Shown here: piece by piece, positions 41,272 to 48,843 of the stretch
Position numbering within the stretch: position 1 is the first letter of the stretch
How the letters are laid out: each line of letters opens with the position of its first letter
Origin: an uncultured Clostridia bacterium
GTDB taxonomy: Bacteria > Bacillota > Clostridia > Oscillospirales > Ruminococcaceae
DNA: 48,843 nt
Assembly (NCBI GenBank): GCA_947625155.1
Contig: CANQNG010000014.1
Span: 1-48,843, forward strand
Reading direction: 5' to 3'
Translations under genes and position numbers: made by a program
The notes under the pieces: generated by a model
The model's input: the letters and a program-made list of their open reading frames with translations, nothing else
What the model was told of the DNA's origin: nothing
The model's database searches: none

Positions 41272-42792
41272 ATGGCAACAAAAGATGAACGTTACGTCAA
41301 TGTAACACTCAAGAACGGCGAGGACGAGGATAAGGAAGAGATCGTCATTTCCTTTTCCACATTTGGCAAGGTGCTCAAACGTTTTCTGCTGTGCTGGATC
41401 GTGACCGCACTGATCGCCGGGATCCTGATCCCTGTGTACTTTGCGATCTTCACGGCGGATAAGCACAAGAACCTGACCGCACTGGTCAGCTTCAACTACG
41501 ACGGCATCGAGGACGGCAATGCCCCTGACGGCAGCAAGTTCGACATCAACTCCATCAAAAGCCCGACCATCATCGAACAGGCGCTGACAGATCTGGGGGA
41601 ACCCTTAGAATTGGTCGAGCCGATACGGCAGAACATCCTGCCGACGGGTCTGACACCGGTCGATGCGGTCAACAAGGCGGCTGCCTATAAGACACCGCTG
41701 GAGAACGGCAACATCGCTGCCGTGCAGGAGATCTTGGATACCAAGATCTACCCGACACAGTTTCAGATCACGTTCAACTATGCGGCATCCGGACTGAGCG
41801 GCGAAAAGGCTGTCGAAGTGTTCAACAGCATCCTGAACAATTACCGTGACTACTTCTTCAAAGCCTATGGCTTTAATCAGGCGCTCGGCAGTGCCATGAC
41901 AGCGCTGGACTATACGGATTATGACTTTGCAGAAGCCGTTGATGTGTTTGACTCCACGCTGCGTTCTTTGGAGAACTATATCCGGAATCTTTCCGCAGAG
42001 GATACGACCCGTTTCCGTTCCACAGAGACCGGCTACAGCTTTGCAGATCTGTCTCAGTCTATCGAGACACTGCGCACGGTCGATCTGGACAGGATCTCGT
42101 CTTATATCATCGGGGGCAATGTGACAAGGAACCGTGACAAGCTGATCCAATACTATAATTACCGCATTGACCAGCTTTCCCGTGATTGTACCGTAGCGAA
42201 GGAGAGTTTGGCTTCTCTGGAGGCATCCATTGCGTCTTATCAGAAAGACTCCATTGTTGTCTACGGCGGCGATGGGCAGGACATCAATGAATATGTACAG
42301 GCATCGGCGGAGTATGATAACCTGATCGAAAAGAAGAATCAGACACAGAATACACTTTCCAGCAAGACACAGGAGATCCAAGAATACCAGCAGCGTATGA
42401 ATGCGCTCAAGATCGGTTCCAGTGCCAGTGAGGACAGCATTGCAGAGGCAGAAAAAGACCTGACAGTATTGAACCAGAAGATCAATACGCTGATGGAAGC
42501 AACGAATCAGACTGCCAATGAGTATTATGAGACGGTCTATCTGGCAAATTCCTATAACATCCTTGTTCCGCCCAGCACCTCCGGACTTACCACCACGACC
42601 AGTATCCTCAAGTCCGCTGCGGAGCCGATGCTGATCGCAGAGGCATTGCTCTTTGTGCTTTATCTCGGCGTTTCCTTTGTGGTCGCATTGATCGAGGAAA
42701 ACAAAAAGAAAAAGGTCTTACCTGCTGTGGCAGACGGGGACGAGCCAGAGGATGCACAGAAGGAAGATACACAGAAAACAGAAACAGAATAA
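41272..42792 (+). CDS. Chain-length determinant (Wzz)-like protein
   Basis: 506 residues. A cytoplasmic acidic N-terminus, a first helix (about 38-60, LCWIVTALIAGILIPVYFAIF), a large extracytoplasmic domain with long helices between 180 and 440, and a second helix near 450-473 (AEALLFVLYLGVSFVVALI). This is the topology of polysaccharide co-polymerases that set chain length. The C-terminal tail is charged (PEDAQKEDTQKTE). No kinase domain is attached. It would act with the sugar transferase just upstream and a ligase/polymerase elsewhere. Confidence 0.82.
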   Translation: MATKDERYVNVTLKNGEDEDKEEIVISFSTFGKVLKRFLLCWIVTALIAGILIPVYFAIFTADKHKNLTALVSFNYDGIEDGNAPDGSKFDINSIKSPTIIEQALTDLGEPLELVEPIRQNILPTGLTPVDAVNKAAAYKTPLENGNIAAVQEILDTKIYPTQFQITFNYAASGLSGEKAVEVFNSILNNYRDYFFKAYGFNQALGSAMTALDYTDYDFAEAVDVFDSTLRSLENYIRNLSAEDTTRFRSTETGYSFADLSQSIETLRTVDLDRISSYIIGGNVTRNRDKLIQYYNYRIDQLSRDCTVAKESLASLEASIASYQKDSIVVYGGDGQDINEYVQASAEYDNLIEKKNQTQNTLSSKTQEIQEYQQRMNALKIGSSASEDSIAEAEKDLTVLNQKINTLMEATNQTANEYYETVYLANSYNILVPPSTSGLTTTTSILKSAAEPMLIAEALLFVLYLGVSFVVALIEENKKKKVLPAVADGDEPEDAQKEDTQKTETE

Positions 42793-42822
42793 CGGTCTGC
42801 CCGTTCTGCGGCAGGACAAAAG

Positions 42823-42853
42823 AAAGCGCACCTTTTCGGGTGCGCTTTTTGTT
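42823..42853. terminator. Bidirectional terminator between convergent genes
   Basis: AAAGCGCACC (42823-42832) pairs with GGTGCGCTTT (42839-42848), loop TTTTCG, then TTTGTTTT; on the minus strand a run of T also follows the stem. Confidence 0.85.
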
Positions 42854-45211
42854 TTACTTCCAGAAGATCAGCATGTCCTCCATGAGATCGAGGATCTCCG
42901 GGGCATGACGGACAAGGCTGTGCATAGAGCTGAGCAGCAGCAGGAACATCATTGCCATGGTGACAGGCAGGGAAATGGCAGCGACCGCATACCGCAGCCC
43001 ATGCCGTTCCGGGTCGGCAGTGTGCTGCATCACAAGCACCGCCCCCAACGTCAACAGCGGCAGGATGTCGATGATATACCGCTGATTCACGCCGCCTATG
43101 CAGAAGTCCATCCATGCCAGCACGACCGGCACAGCAAAGCAGAGCAGCAGGCATGCCATGCGCACCCGGCGGGTGCTTTTCGTCAGGAAAGGCATGCCCC
43201 GGCGGCGTATCGTGAACAGCAGGAGCGTTCCCACCGCCAGCATCGGGAAAGCGAGCGCCCCACAGACCTCTGCCTGATACTGATATTTCCCGTAGTTCCG
43301 CAGGGAGAAATTTTGCAGCTCCACAAACGGGAATGTTGTCCGCAGTTTCGGCGTTTGGAAGAAATAGTGAAAGACCGCAGCCGGGAGCTGACTGAGCTGC
43401 ACGGTGTTGGCATGGACATCGCTGACTGTGAGCTGATAGGCTGCCCCGAAATCCAGCGGCGACCCGAACCGGGCAGCATTATATGCAAAGATCACGCCCA
43501 GCCCCGCAAACAGCGGCACAAGGAAACAAGCAGCCTGCCGGATGCGCCGGACAAGGGGGACAGACTTCCGGAACAGGATGCCGAAGAAAAACGGCAGTAG
43601 GACAGCCGCATTGACTGCCATGCCCGGTCGGGATGCCACACAAAATGCCAGCGCCGCACCGCTGCCTGCAAACAGCAGCCAGCGCAGCCATTCCCGCTTG
43701 ACAAGGCAGCCCCACAGCCCCAGACAGAGCGTCATAGCAATAAAGCACAGCGCCGAAGAGACTGCTACATAATACTTATCTCCATACTGCATCGCAAAAT
43801 ACGCTCCGAAACAGCTCGTCCCTGCCGGGAGACTCAGCAGCAGGAGCAGGAAATTCGGGCGGCGGATCATCAGGCGGACAGCGGCGATCAGTGCCAGACA
43901 GAAACAGAAGATCGCTGCCCCGGAGAGGATATTCGAGGTGATATTCGTGGTCGGCAGCTTTCCGGTGAGCGCATAGAACGGATAGTAGACTGCCAGCACC
44001 GGCGCTGCCCCGAAATAGCTGTAATACTGCCCCTCATAATAGGCAAAGTCCCAACGGGCAGGAACGCCGCTTTCACTGCGTTCGCTGTAGTCATAGGGGT
44101 CATCCAGTGCCGCAAGCCCGGGGTCGGGGGGATCTTCGAGGGCTGCCTCTCCATGCATGAACGCATCGAACAGTTCTATATAGGGGTCTGCGCCGGTATA
44201 GCGGTCGGCTTTGCTGTAGCGTATCAGTTTTTCTCCCGGGCGGATAAACTGGATCACGCTTGCCGTACACAGCACCGTCACCACGACAAGTGCGGCGACC
44301 TGCGCAGGTCTCCGGGTGTAGGTCACGGTATACAGCCGATACACGAAAATGACCGTCAGCGCCGCACCCAGCAGCAGCAGGAACAGATACCGTTCCGGGA
44401 TAAAGGTGTAGGGCACAGCCCTGCTGAACTGGATGCCTTTCAGTGTCACAGGCTCGCTGATCTCCCGGAAATCCAGGTTCAGGGAACGGATATTCCCATA
44501 GGGGGAAAGCTGCACGCTGTAGGGACGTTCCAAGGCATTCAGGCGGGTCTCGGAAACGATCATGTAGCTGCGGGAGAAATTATCATCCTCCATTTCGATG
44601 CTGAGGAAAAAGGGGAAAGAATTTGTGGTATATTTCTGCTGCATATCAAATGTCAGTGCAGCCATGTCCGCTGGGATGTCGTTCAGGGTGAGCGTGGTGT
44701 TGCCGGTGACGGTGATCCCGTCCGTATCGGGGGTCGCCTCTCCGCTGATGACCGGGGCGAGGGCGGAAACGGTGCGGGCGATAACGGTCTTGTCCGCTGT
44801 GAAGCTCTTGGCATTGAACAGGAACACTTCTGCCGGGAGCAGCAGCAGGGCAATGGCTGAAATGACGGCGTAGGTCTTTCGGAGAAGATCCTGTTTCGGG
44901 CAGAAGATCCACAGCCATACCGTGAACATCGGCAGACAGGCAGCCAGCATCACGCAGCCCGGATGCAGTGCAGCGCCCTCTCCGGAGATCGTAAAAGCAG
45001 AAACTGCCAGTGTCAGCAGGAGAAACAGCACGATCTCTGCCCCTGCCAGCACCCCGGCGATGAGCAATAGCGTTCCGGTGTGGCAGGTGTCGGTTTTCAG
45101 GAAACGGCGGAGAGGGGCGGGGGTGTGTACGGGCTTGCCGGCATTGGCGCAGACCGACATGATATAAAATACCAGTGCCGCCGCCAGCGGCATACCGATC
45201 GCAGTCAGCAT
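42854..45211 (-). CDS. Large polytopic membrane protein, glycosyltransferase-like
   Basis: About 785 residues with many membrane helices (at least twelve). A ~200-residue soluble segment lies between the third helix group and the rest, with FAYYEGQYYSYFGAAPVLAVYYPF near residue 380. That YYEGQYYSYFG stretch is conserved in polyprenol-dependent glycosyltransferase-like and uncharacterised envelope proteins. No soluble GT-A or GT-B domain is seen. I start at 45211 (MLTAIGMPLAAAL), with AAGGAG on the minus strand. It lies downstream of the HD-domain gene (45254-45835) on the same strand. The exact family is not certain. Confidence 0.7.
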   Translation of the reverse strand: MLTAIGMPLAAALVFYIMSVCANAGKPVHTPAPLRRFLKTDTCHTGTLLLIAGVLAGAEIVLFLLLTLAVSAFTISGEGAALHPGCVMLAACLPMFTVWLWIFCPKQDLLRKTYAVISAIALLLLPAEVFLFNAKSFTADKTVIARTVSALAPVISGEATPDTDGITVTGNTTLTLNDIPADMAALTFDMQQKYTTNSFPFFLSIEMEDDNFSRSYMIVSETRLNALERPYSVQLSPYGNIRSLNLDFREISEPVTLKGIQFSRAVPYTFIPERYLFLLLLGAALTVIFVYRLYTVTYTRRPAQVAALVVVTVLCTASVIQFIRPGEKLIRYSKADRYTGADPYIELFDAFMHGEAALEDPPDPGLAALDDPYDYSERSESGVPARWDFAYYEGQYYSYFGAAPVLAVYYPFYALTGKLPTTNITSNILSGAAIFCFCLALIAAVRLMIRRPNFLLLLLSLPAGTSCFGAYFAMQYGDKYYVAVSSALCFIAMTLCLGLWGCLVKREWLRWLLFAGSGAALAFCVASRPGMAVNAAVLLPFFFGILFRKSVPLVRRIRQAACFLVPLFAGLGVIFAYNAARFGSPLDFGAAYQLTVSDVHANTVQLSQLPAAVFHYFFQTPKLRTTFPFVELQNFSLRNYGKYQYQAEVCGALAFPMLAVGTLLLFTIRRRGMPFLTKSTRRVRMACLLLCFAVPVVLAWMDFCIGGVNQRYIIDILPLLTLGAVLVMQHTADPERHGLRYAVAAISLPVTMAMMFLLLLSSMHSLVRHAPEILDLMEDMLIFWK

Positions 45212-45253
45212 GAAGCATGCTCCTTTCTTATCCAAACGAAAAGCCGGAGCGGG

Positions 45254-45835
45254 TCAATGCTCCGGCTCCGGCAGACAGGTCCGTGCCAATTCGGCAATAC
45301 GCCTTTCCAGCCCGACGATGACATTTTCCAGCGAGTAGAGATGCCAGATCTCACTGGCGGCGCAGCATTTGTCCGCTATGGTGATGATGAAGCTTTCCTT
45401 GTAGCGGGGGGGCGGAAAGCAGAGAGGGAACATATGTTTCCGGATGATGTCCTGCTCCACAGGATCCAAGTCAAATTCCGCAAGGGCATTGCGCAGAGCG
45501 ACCATGGGGTGGCGAAATGTGTGGAAACGGCAGGCAGCATTTTTGTCATGCCAGTCATACAGGAAATAATCATGCAGCAGACTGCCGCGCACCATACTGC
45601 GCACGTTGATCTTCACCCGTAGGATCTCAGCGACCCGCAGTGCCATATATGCCACACAGATAGAGTGTGTGTAGCAGCTGGTGATACCGTGCTGCATATA
45701 ATTGCGTTCGGACTGCATGCGGGGGGAGCGCAGGATCTCCGCACCGTGTTCCAGCACAAGTTCGATCAGGCGGGAGCTGGCTTTGATGTGATACAATGCC
45801 TGCGCACGGCGGTGCAGCAGGATATGATGAGCCAT
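45254..45835 (-). CDS. HD-superfamily phosphohydrolase
   Basis: 193 residues. Metal residues: HSICVAYMAL with a first His near residue 57, the HD dyad in SLLHDYFLYDWHD near residue 87, then FHTFRHPMVAL, IIRKHMFPL and IADK. This is a single-domain HD enzyme of unknown substrate. AAAGGAGG lies upstream. It has its own promoter and leads to the polytopic gene downstream. Confidence 0.85.
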   Translation of the reverse strand: MAHHILLHRRAQALYHIKASSRLIELVLEHGAEILRSPRMQSERNYMQHGITSCYTHSICVAYMALRVAEILRVKINVRSMVRGSLLHDYFLYDWHDKNAACRFHTFRHPMVALRNALAEFDLDPVEQDIIRKHMFPLCFPPPRYKESFIITIADKCCAASEIWHLYSLENVIVGLERRIAELARTCLPEPEH

Positions 45836-45871
45836 TGTGTTGCCTCCTTTGCGGACAATACTTCATTTTCT

Positions 45872-45900
45872 ATTATAATACAGATCGGTGGATTTGTCAA
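45872..45900 (-). promoter_or_regulatory. Promoter of the HD-domain gene
   Basis: On the minus strand TTGACA (45900-45895), 17 bases, TATAAT (45877-45872). Confidence 0.9.
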
Positions 45901-45908
45901 GGCTTTGG

Positions 45909-45941
45909 CAAAAGAGATCCCCCTCTTTCCAGAGGAGGATC
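45909..45941 (-). terminator. Terminator of the 573-residue membrane protein gene
   Basis: GATCCCCCTCT (45916-45926) pairs with AGAGGAGGATC (45931-45941), loop TTCC. On the minus strand the stem is followed by four T. Confidence 0.75.
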
Positions 45942-45949
45942 CTGTGTGA

Positions 45950-47671
45950 TCAGTCCGGTTCTTTGGCTTTTTGGGCGTAGGTCTGTTTCTCGAATTGCGG
46001 GTACTCGTCGAGGAGGTCGGAACGGAGGTAGACTTTGATCTCACATTCGTTGCGTGTGAGCTTCCAGATGTTCCCGTATTCCAAAGTATCGACCCAATCA
46101 TAGGTCACACCGTCAAGCTGTTCCGGTGTATAGATCTCCTGTAAGGGCACAAGCCCGAATATCACATCCGGTAAGCCTTTTTGCTGCCACATCTGATAGA
46201 GCTTTTCATGATCACCGCCATCGATCCATTTCATATACAGGCAGTCAGGGTCATCTGCGTTGAAATTCATGATGATATTTTCCTCAAAATACGGCAAGAT
46301 CGCCACAGCTACACCATTCAAATAGGGATGATGCTTTGCAATGGGAGGGCAGTCGGCAGGAAGTGTTTCATCAAACAAAATACCGCCAAGCAGGCTTTCT
46401 GTTTCCAGTTGCTTAAATTCATAATTCCACATGACCATAATGTTTTTATCAGCAAGCTGATGTTCCCTGATAAAATATGCCACGCAGCTCAGACCGTAGG
46501 TATAGCGTATCTCATTGACCGAACTGACGACACTGCACAGCGGTGAAACCAGTGCAGCCAACACCATGACAAGTTTTGCGAAGAGCCGCACGCCGTTTGA
46601 CCTGATTTCGGCAGAGAGCCGGAGAAATACGGGCGGGATCCGAAGTGTGCCGTTTTCCGCATAGATCACCCACAGAATAAAGATCATGAACAAGGCACTG
46701 ATGCCCAAATGATGTGTCGCAAAAAACAGGAGCAGCATCGTGATGCCGTACATCAGATACGGAACTAAAAACAGCGCCTTTTTCCGGTTTTCATGCAGGA
46801 ATAACAGCAGGATCACCCAGAACACAATACCGCCTATGATCTCTATCACCAGACCAGCCGAAGTATCATAAACAGTATTATCATTCAAATAACATCCGAT
46901 AAAGCTATCAAACGGAAGAATGAACAAATACCGGAGCAGTTTGATTTTTTGGATAATTTTTGCATCATGCTGGTCGAAAAAGCAATCTTCCGCCGGCAGC
47001 ATACACAACAGCAGAAAGACAGCAAGGATCAGTATCCCGCATAAGGCATACGGACGTTTGTCAGATACGACTTTCCGCCATGCCCGTGTGCAGCGGTATT
47101 CTTTCAGTATCTCGAACACCCACACAAGGCAAAGCCCCCCGGCAATGACCACACCATAGGCGGAAGTCATACACAAAAAAGACAATGCCAAAATATACCA
47201 GACAGGTTTCTGATCCCGTTTCGGATAAGCCAAAGCGGCGAAACAGAACGCAAGCATCATCATGCTGTAGGGACGGCTCAGCACGCCGTATTGGTAAAAA
47301 TAGAAAAATGTGAAAGGTATCCAACAGCGAACAATTTTCGGGAACGGCGATTTCCATAGGATCAGCCCTACAGCAGATACACAGAATGCCGCATTGACCA
47401 AAAAAATTGTCAGTTCAAAGGGCGCACCCGCTCTTGCAAACGGCATCAGAAGTAAGTGCCACAATTGCGGATGTCCTTCATAATGCGGAATGGTAAACAA
47501 AATCTCTTTCAGTGTGGCACAGCGGGCGATCTGCCATGCCTGCGCCTCGTCAAACCACGGCTCGTGAAAATAGCCGACAAACGAAATGCCTGCAATATAG
47601 CAGAAAAAAGCAATGATCTCCGCTTTGCCGTGCTGTTTGGAAAAGAGCAGATCTTTTATGTTTTGTTTCAT
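45950..47671 (-). CDS. ArnT/PMT-like membrane glycosyltransferase
   Basis: 573 residues with about ten membrane helices and a ~170-residue soluble C-terminal domain (...CLYMKWIDGGDHEKLYQMWQ). The first periplasmic loop has GYFHEPWFDEAQAWQIAR; Asp41 and Glu42 match the catalytic acidic pair of GT-C enzymes of the ArnT/protein-O-mannosyltransferase type. The donor would be a polyprenyl-linked sugar; the acceptor is not known. I start at 47671 (MKQNIKDLL); the ATGs at 47677 and 47701 are in frame but fit the ribosome site less well. Immediately upstream is a terminator-like hairpin (47682-47730). Confidence 0.82.
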   Translation of the reverse strand: MKQNIKDLLFSKQHGKAEIIAFFCYIAGISFVGYFHEPWFDEAQAWQIARCATLKEILFTIPHYEGHPQLWHLLLMPFARAGAPFELTIFLVNAAFCVSAVGLILWKSPFPKIVRCWIPFTFFYFYQYGVLSRPYSMMMLAFCFAALAYPKRDQKPVWYILALSFLCMTSAYGVVIAGGLCLVWVFEILKEYRCTRAWRKVVSDKRPYALCGILILAVFLLLCMLPAEDCFFDQHDAKIIQKIKLLRYLFILPFDSFIGCYLNDNTVYDTSAGLVIEIIGGIVFWVILLLFLHENRKKALFLVPYLMYGITMLLLFFATHHLGISALFMIFILWVIYAENGTLRIPPVFLRLSAEIRSNGVRLFAKLVMVLAALVSPLCSVVSSVNEIRYTYGLSCVAYFIREHQLADKNIMVMWNYEFKQLETESLLGGILFDETLPADCPPIAKHHPYLNGVAVAILPYFEENIIMNFNADDPDCLYMKWIDGGDHEKLYQMWQQKGLPDVIFGLVPLQEIYTPEQLDGVTYDWVDTLEYGNIWKLTRNECEIKVYLRSDLLDEYPQFEKQTYAQKAKEPD

Positions 47672-47681
47672 AGTCATCCTC

Positions 47682-47730
47682 AAAAAAATACCCTTCCCCA
47701 TGCGGAGAGGGGGACTTGTGTAAAGGGCAT
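47682..47730 (-). terminator. Leader hairpin with T-run before the membrane glycosyltransferase gene
   Basis: On the minus strand the sequence AAGTCCCCCTCTCCG, loop, TGGGGAAGGGT is followed by seven T (plus strand A at 47682-47688), only about 11 bases before the start codon at 47671. TCCCC pairs with GGGGA and GCCCTT with AAGGGT across an internal loop. It looks like an intrinsic terminator in the leader, that is, an attenuator candidate. Confidence 0.6.
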
Positions 47731-47767
47731 TGGTCGATTGCTAAAGCAATCATAGAAGTAAATACAC

Positions 47768-47883
47768 TTATTACTTCGGCAATGATTTATCGATAACATC
47801 AAGTGTCTTTTCGATACTATTGTACAGAGATTAGTTTGACTATACAAACAAGAACTATCGATATTTAGTTGCCGAAGTAATAA
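47768..47883. repeat. 116-bp inverted-repeat element
   Basis: TTATTACTTCGGCAA (47768-47782) is the exact reverse complement of TTGCCGAAGTAATAA (47869-47883). Five bases further in, both arms carry TATCGATA (47788-47795 and 47856-47863), so the arms match over 28 bases apart from the spacer. The interior carries a possible minus-strand promoter. Confidence 0.85.
47819..47847 (-). promoter_or_regulatory. Possible promoter within the inverted-repeat element
   Basis: On the minus strand TTGTAT (47847-47842), 17 bases, TACAAT (47824-47819). The -35 is a poor match, so this is tentative; it faces the 573-residue membrane glycosyltransferase gene. Confidence 0.35.
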
Positions 47884-48031
47884 TAACATGAAAATGGGAA
47901 TGCCCTAACATAGGAGCAACCGTTTACACGATATACTCTTACTTATAAGTGTGGCATATTCCAGTAGATTTGTCAAGCATCTTTCAAGTATTTTCGAAAA
48001 AATTTTTCTCTCTCGGAGTTGACTACACATA
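47884..48031. other. AT-rich gap between the inverted repeat and the pilin terminator
   Basis: No gene. It holds CCTATGTTAGGGCATT on the minus strand (47899-47914), shared with the region upstream of the sugar-transferase gene, and a TTGACA without a matching -10 at normal spacing. Confidence 0.55.
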
Positions 48032-48060
48032 GAAAGCCCCCTCCGGAGAGGGGGACTTTC
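48032..48060 (-). terminator. Terminator of the pilin-like gene
   Basis: CCCCCTC (48037-48043), loop CGGA, GAGGGGG (48048-48054), with GAAAG/CTTTC flanks. On the minus strand it reads AAAGTCCCCCTCTCCGGAGG, then CTTTCT. Confidence 0.8.
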
Positions 48061-48090
48061 ATTAGTGTTCTGTAATCAGGTCAAGGGTGG

Positions 48091-48606
48091 TTAGCAGGAT
48101 TTGCGAATAGCATCAGAAATAGCAAACTTAGTGTAGTTATCTGTGGTAGAACCAGTCGGATAACCGCCGTGATATGTGCTATCATCACAATAAGCGGCAA
48201 CACAAGCCATGTCCTTAACAGCAAACTGACATACATTCAGCGTAGTGCATCCATCAAAATAGCTGATTATTTTACCAGAAAATGTACCATCATTTGCTTT
48301 CTTCGTTTTGTCAACAACATAAACATTTGCAGTTCCACCGTCTGGAGCTGTGATTGTGGCACCGGCGCCGGTAGCTTTAGAGCAATCAATTTTTGCCTCG
48401 CCCTTTCCTTCAGAATCCAACTCAACCAGTGATGTTGCAACTGCATCATACAGGCTCTTAGCATTGGAGTTCATAGCGGAAACCTTCGACTTCTTGACAT
48501 ACCCCAGCATAGACGGCACGAGGATAGCAGCGAGTACACCGATGATAGCGATAACGACGATCAGCTCGACCAGTGTAAAGCCCTTGACGTTCTTTCTTGT
48601 TTTCAT
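48091..48606 (-). CDS. Type IV pilin-like protein
   Basis: 171 residues. Class III/IV prepilin signal: KGFTLVELIVVIAIIGVLAA, with predicted cleavage after Gly9 and Glu14 as mature residue 5. A long hydrophobic helix is followed by YVKKSKVSAMNSNAKSLYDAV and a Cys-containing globular domain with five Cys (C-terminal Cys included), likely disulfides. Ruminococcus albus has pilin-like cellulose-binding proteins of this form, so an adhesive pilus or a pseudopilin is likely. No other pilus gene is in the window. AAGGAGG lies 8 bases before the ATG at 48606. Confidence 0.9.
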   Translation of the reverse strand: MKTRKNVKGFTLVELIVVIAIIGVLAAILVPSMLGYVKKSKVSAMNSNAKSLYDAVATSLVELDSEGKGEAKIDCSKATGAGATITAPDGGTANVYVVDKTKKANDGTFSGKIISYFDGCTTLNVCQFAVKDMACVAAYCDDSTYHGGYPTGSTTDNYTKFAISDAIRKSC

Positions 48607-48663
48607 AGTGAAAACCTCCTTATAATGAAAAGTTAAGGAGAGTTTTTGAATACCTAAAAATTA

Positions 48664-48693
48664 ACAGATATTTCTATTTTTAGAAACATCTGT
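48664..48693. promoter_or_regulatory. Hairpin/operator-like inverted repeat between divergent genes
   Basis: ACAGATATTTCT (48664-48675) and AGAAACATCTGT (48682-48693) form an imperfect 12-bp repeat (one A/G difference) around a six-base T-rich loop. It is in the region upstream of the pilin-like gene and 39 bases from the divergent promoter at 48733. Confidence 0.55.
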
Positions 48694-48732
48694 CATGCTG
48701 GAATGTAGAATTTTTACTATTGGAAATACCTG

Positions 48733-48761
48733 TTGACAAGCCGGGAAATGTGTGCTATAAT
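48733..48761 (+). promoter_or_regulatory. Promoter of the gene at the right edge
   Basis: Consensus TTGACA (48733-48738), 17 bases, TATAAT (48756-48761), extended -10 TGC. The leader to 48839 is about 70 bases. Confidence 0.9.
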
Positions 48762-48838
48762 AATTTCAGAGCACACCTGAAAACGGTAGGCGGCGAATCC
48801 TGCTCCCTGAAATGAAAATGGAAGGGAGGGAACACGTT

Positions 48839-48843
48839 ATGGA
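48839..48843 (+). CDS. First codons of a further gene (partial)
   Basis: ATG at 48839 with GGGAGGG at 48824-48830, 8 bases upstream, and the promoter at 48733. Only the Met codon and two bases of the next are in the window, so the product cannot be named. Confidence 0.7.

Noticed and set aside
48762-48838. Riboswitch or small RNA in the leader of the right-edge gene
   Set aside because: I could not fit it to a known class (preQ1, purine, SRP RNA); the gene it controls is out of view.

Overview
The window looks like chromosomal DNA of a Gram-positive gut or rumen bacterium of the Oscillospiraceae/Ruminococcaceae type, most like a Ruminococcus. The evidence is the Firmicutes order rimP-nusA-rnpM-ylxQ-infB-(unknown)-rbfA-nrnA-truB-ribF, the ylxM-ffh-rpsP-khpA-rimM-trmD block, a SpoVT regulator, a short-type ProS, an SPQTG sortase-anchored Thr-rich surface protein and a type IV pilin-like protein. 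Coding regions are GC-rich with G/C-ending codons, and promoters are AT-rich and mostly TTGACA-17-TATAAT. There is no phage, transposase or CRISPR array. This is an inference from gene content; no 16S gene is present.

Layout, left to right: the tail of a Thr-rich surface protein (1-568); spoVT; lysC; a YtrA-type GntR regulator with an ABC ATPase and a giant permease (3185-7105); asnB behind a leader terminator; a DUF1015 protein; the rimP-to-ribF translation/RNA operon (10653-18942); a Gld-like ABC export cluster with GldG and DUF4340 proteins, a 90-residue unknown and a cyclophilin lipoprotein (19004-24855); a membrane protein and a CxxC-repeat lipoprotein; tRNA-Pro(UGG), a small membrane protein, proS, a GH3 lipoprotein, an HD protein, a thioesterase-like protein and a CYTH protein (27332-31947). 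The minus strand then carries iscS-iscU, ylxM-ffh-rpsP-khpA-rimM-trmD, a MIF-type tautomerase and a pair of CobW GTPases, one with a 31-histidine segment and one fused to a C-terminal domain. The last part is an envelope region: a sugar-phosphate transferase, a Wzz-like protein, two polytopic (glycosyltransferase-like) membrane proteins, an HD protein and a pilin-like protein, then the first codons of a further gene.

The most unusual signal is not a gene. At least six copies of a modular, structured intergenic repeat lie at 1287, 2894, 8907, 9029 (minus strand), 9090 and 37760. The core is GCAAGCCGACCTTTGC-[variable hairpin]-GCATTGGGAGGCAAATCGG, often followed by a CCGGCAG-C-CTGCCGG hairpin and a GCAGCG...CGCTGC hairpin. 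The stems covary between copies, two loops are GNRA, and the outer stem contains a possible tandem G.A pair, which suggests selection at the RNA level. Other items to check are a 116-bp inverted-repeat element (MITE or invertible promoter) upstream of an envelope gene, terminator-like hairpins directly before the start codons of asnB and of that same envelope gene, a G-quadruplex-capable stretch upstream of the GntR operon, and the CobW pair.
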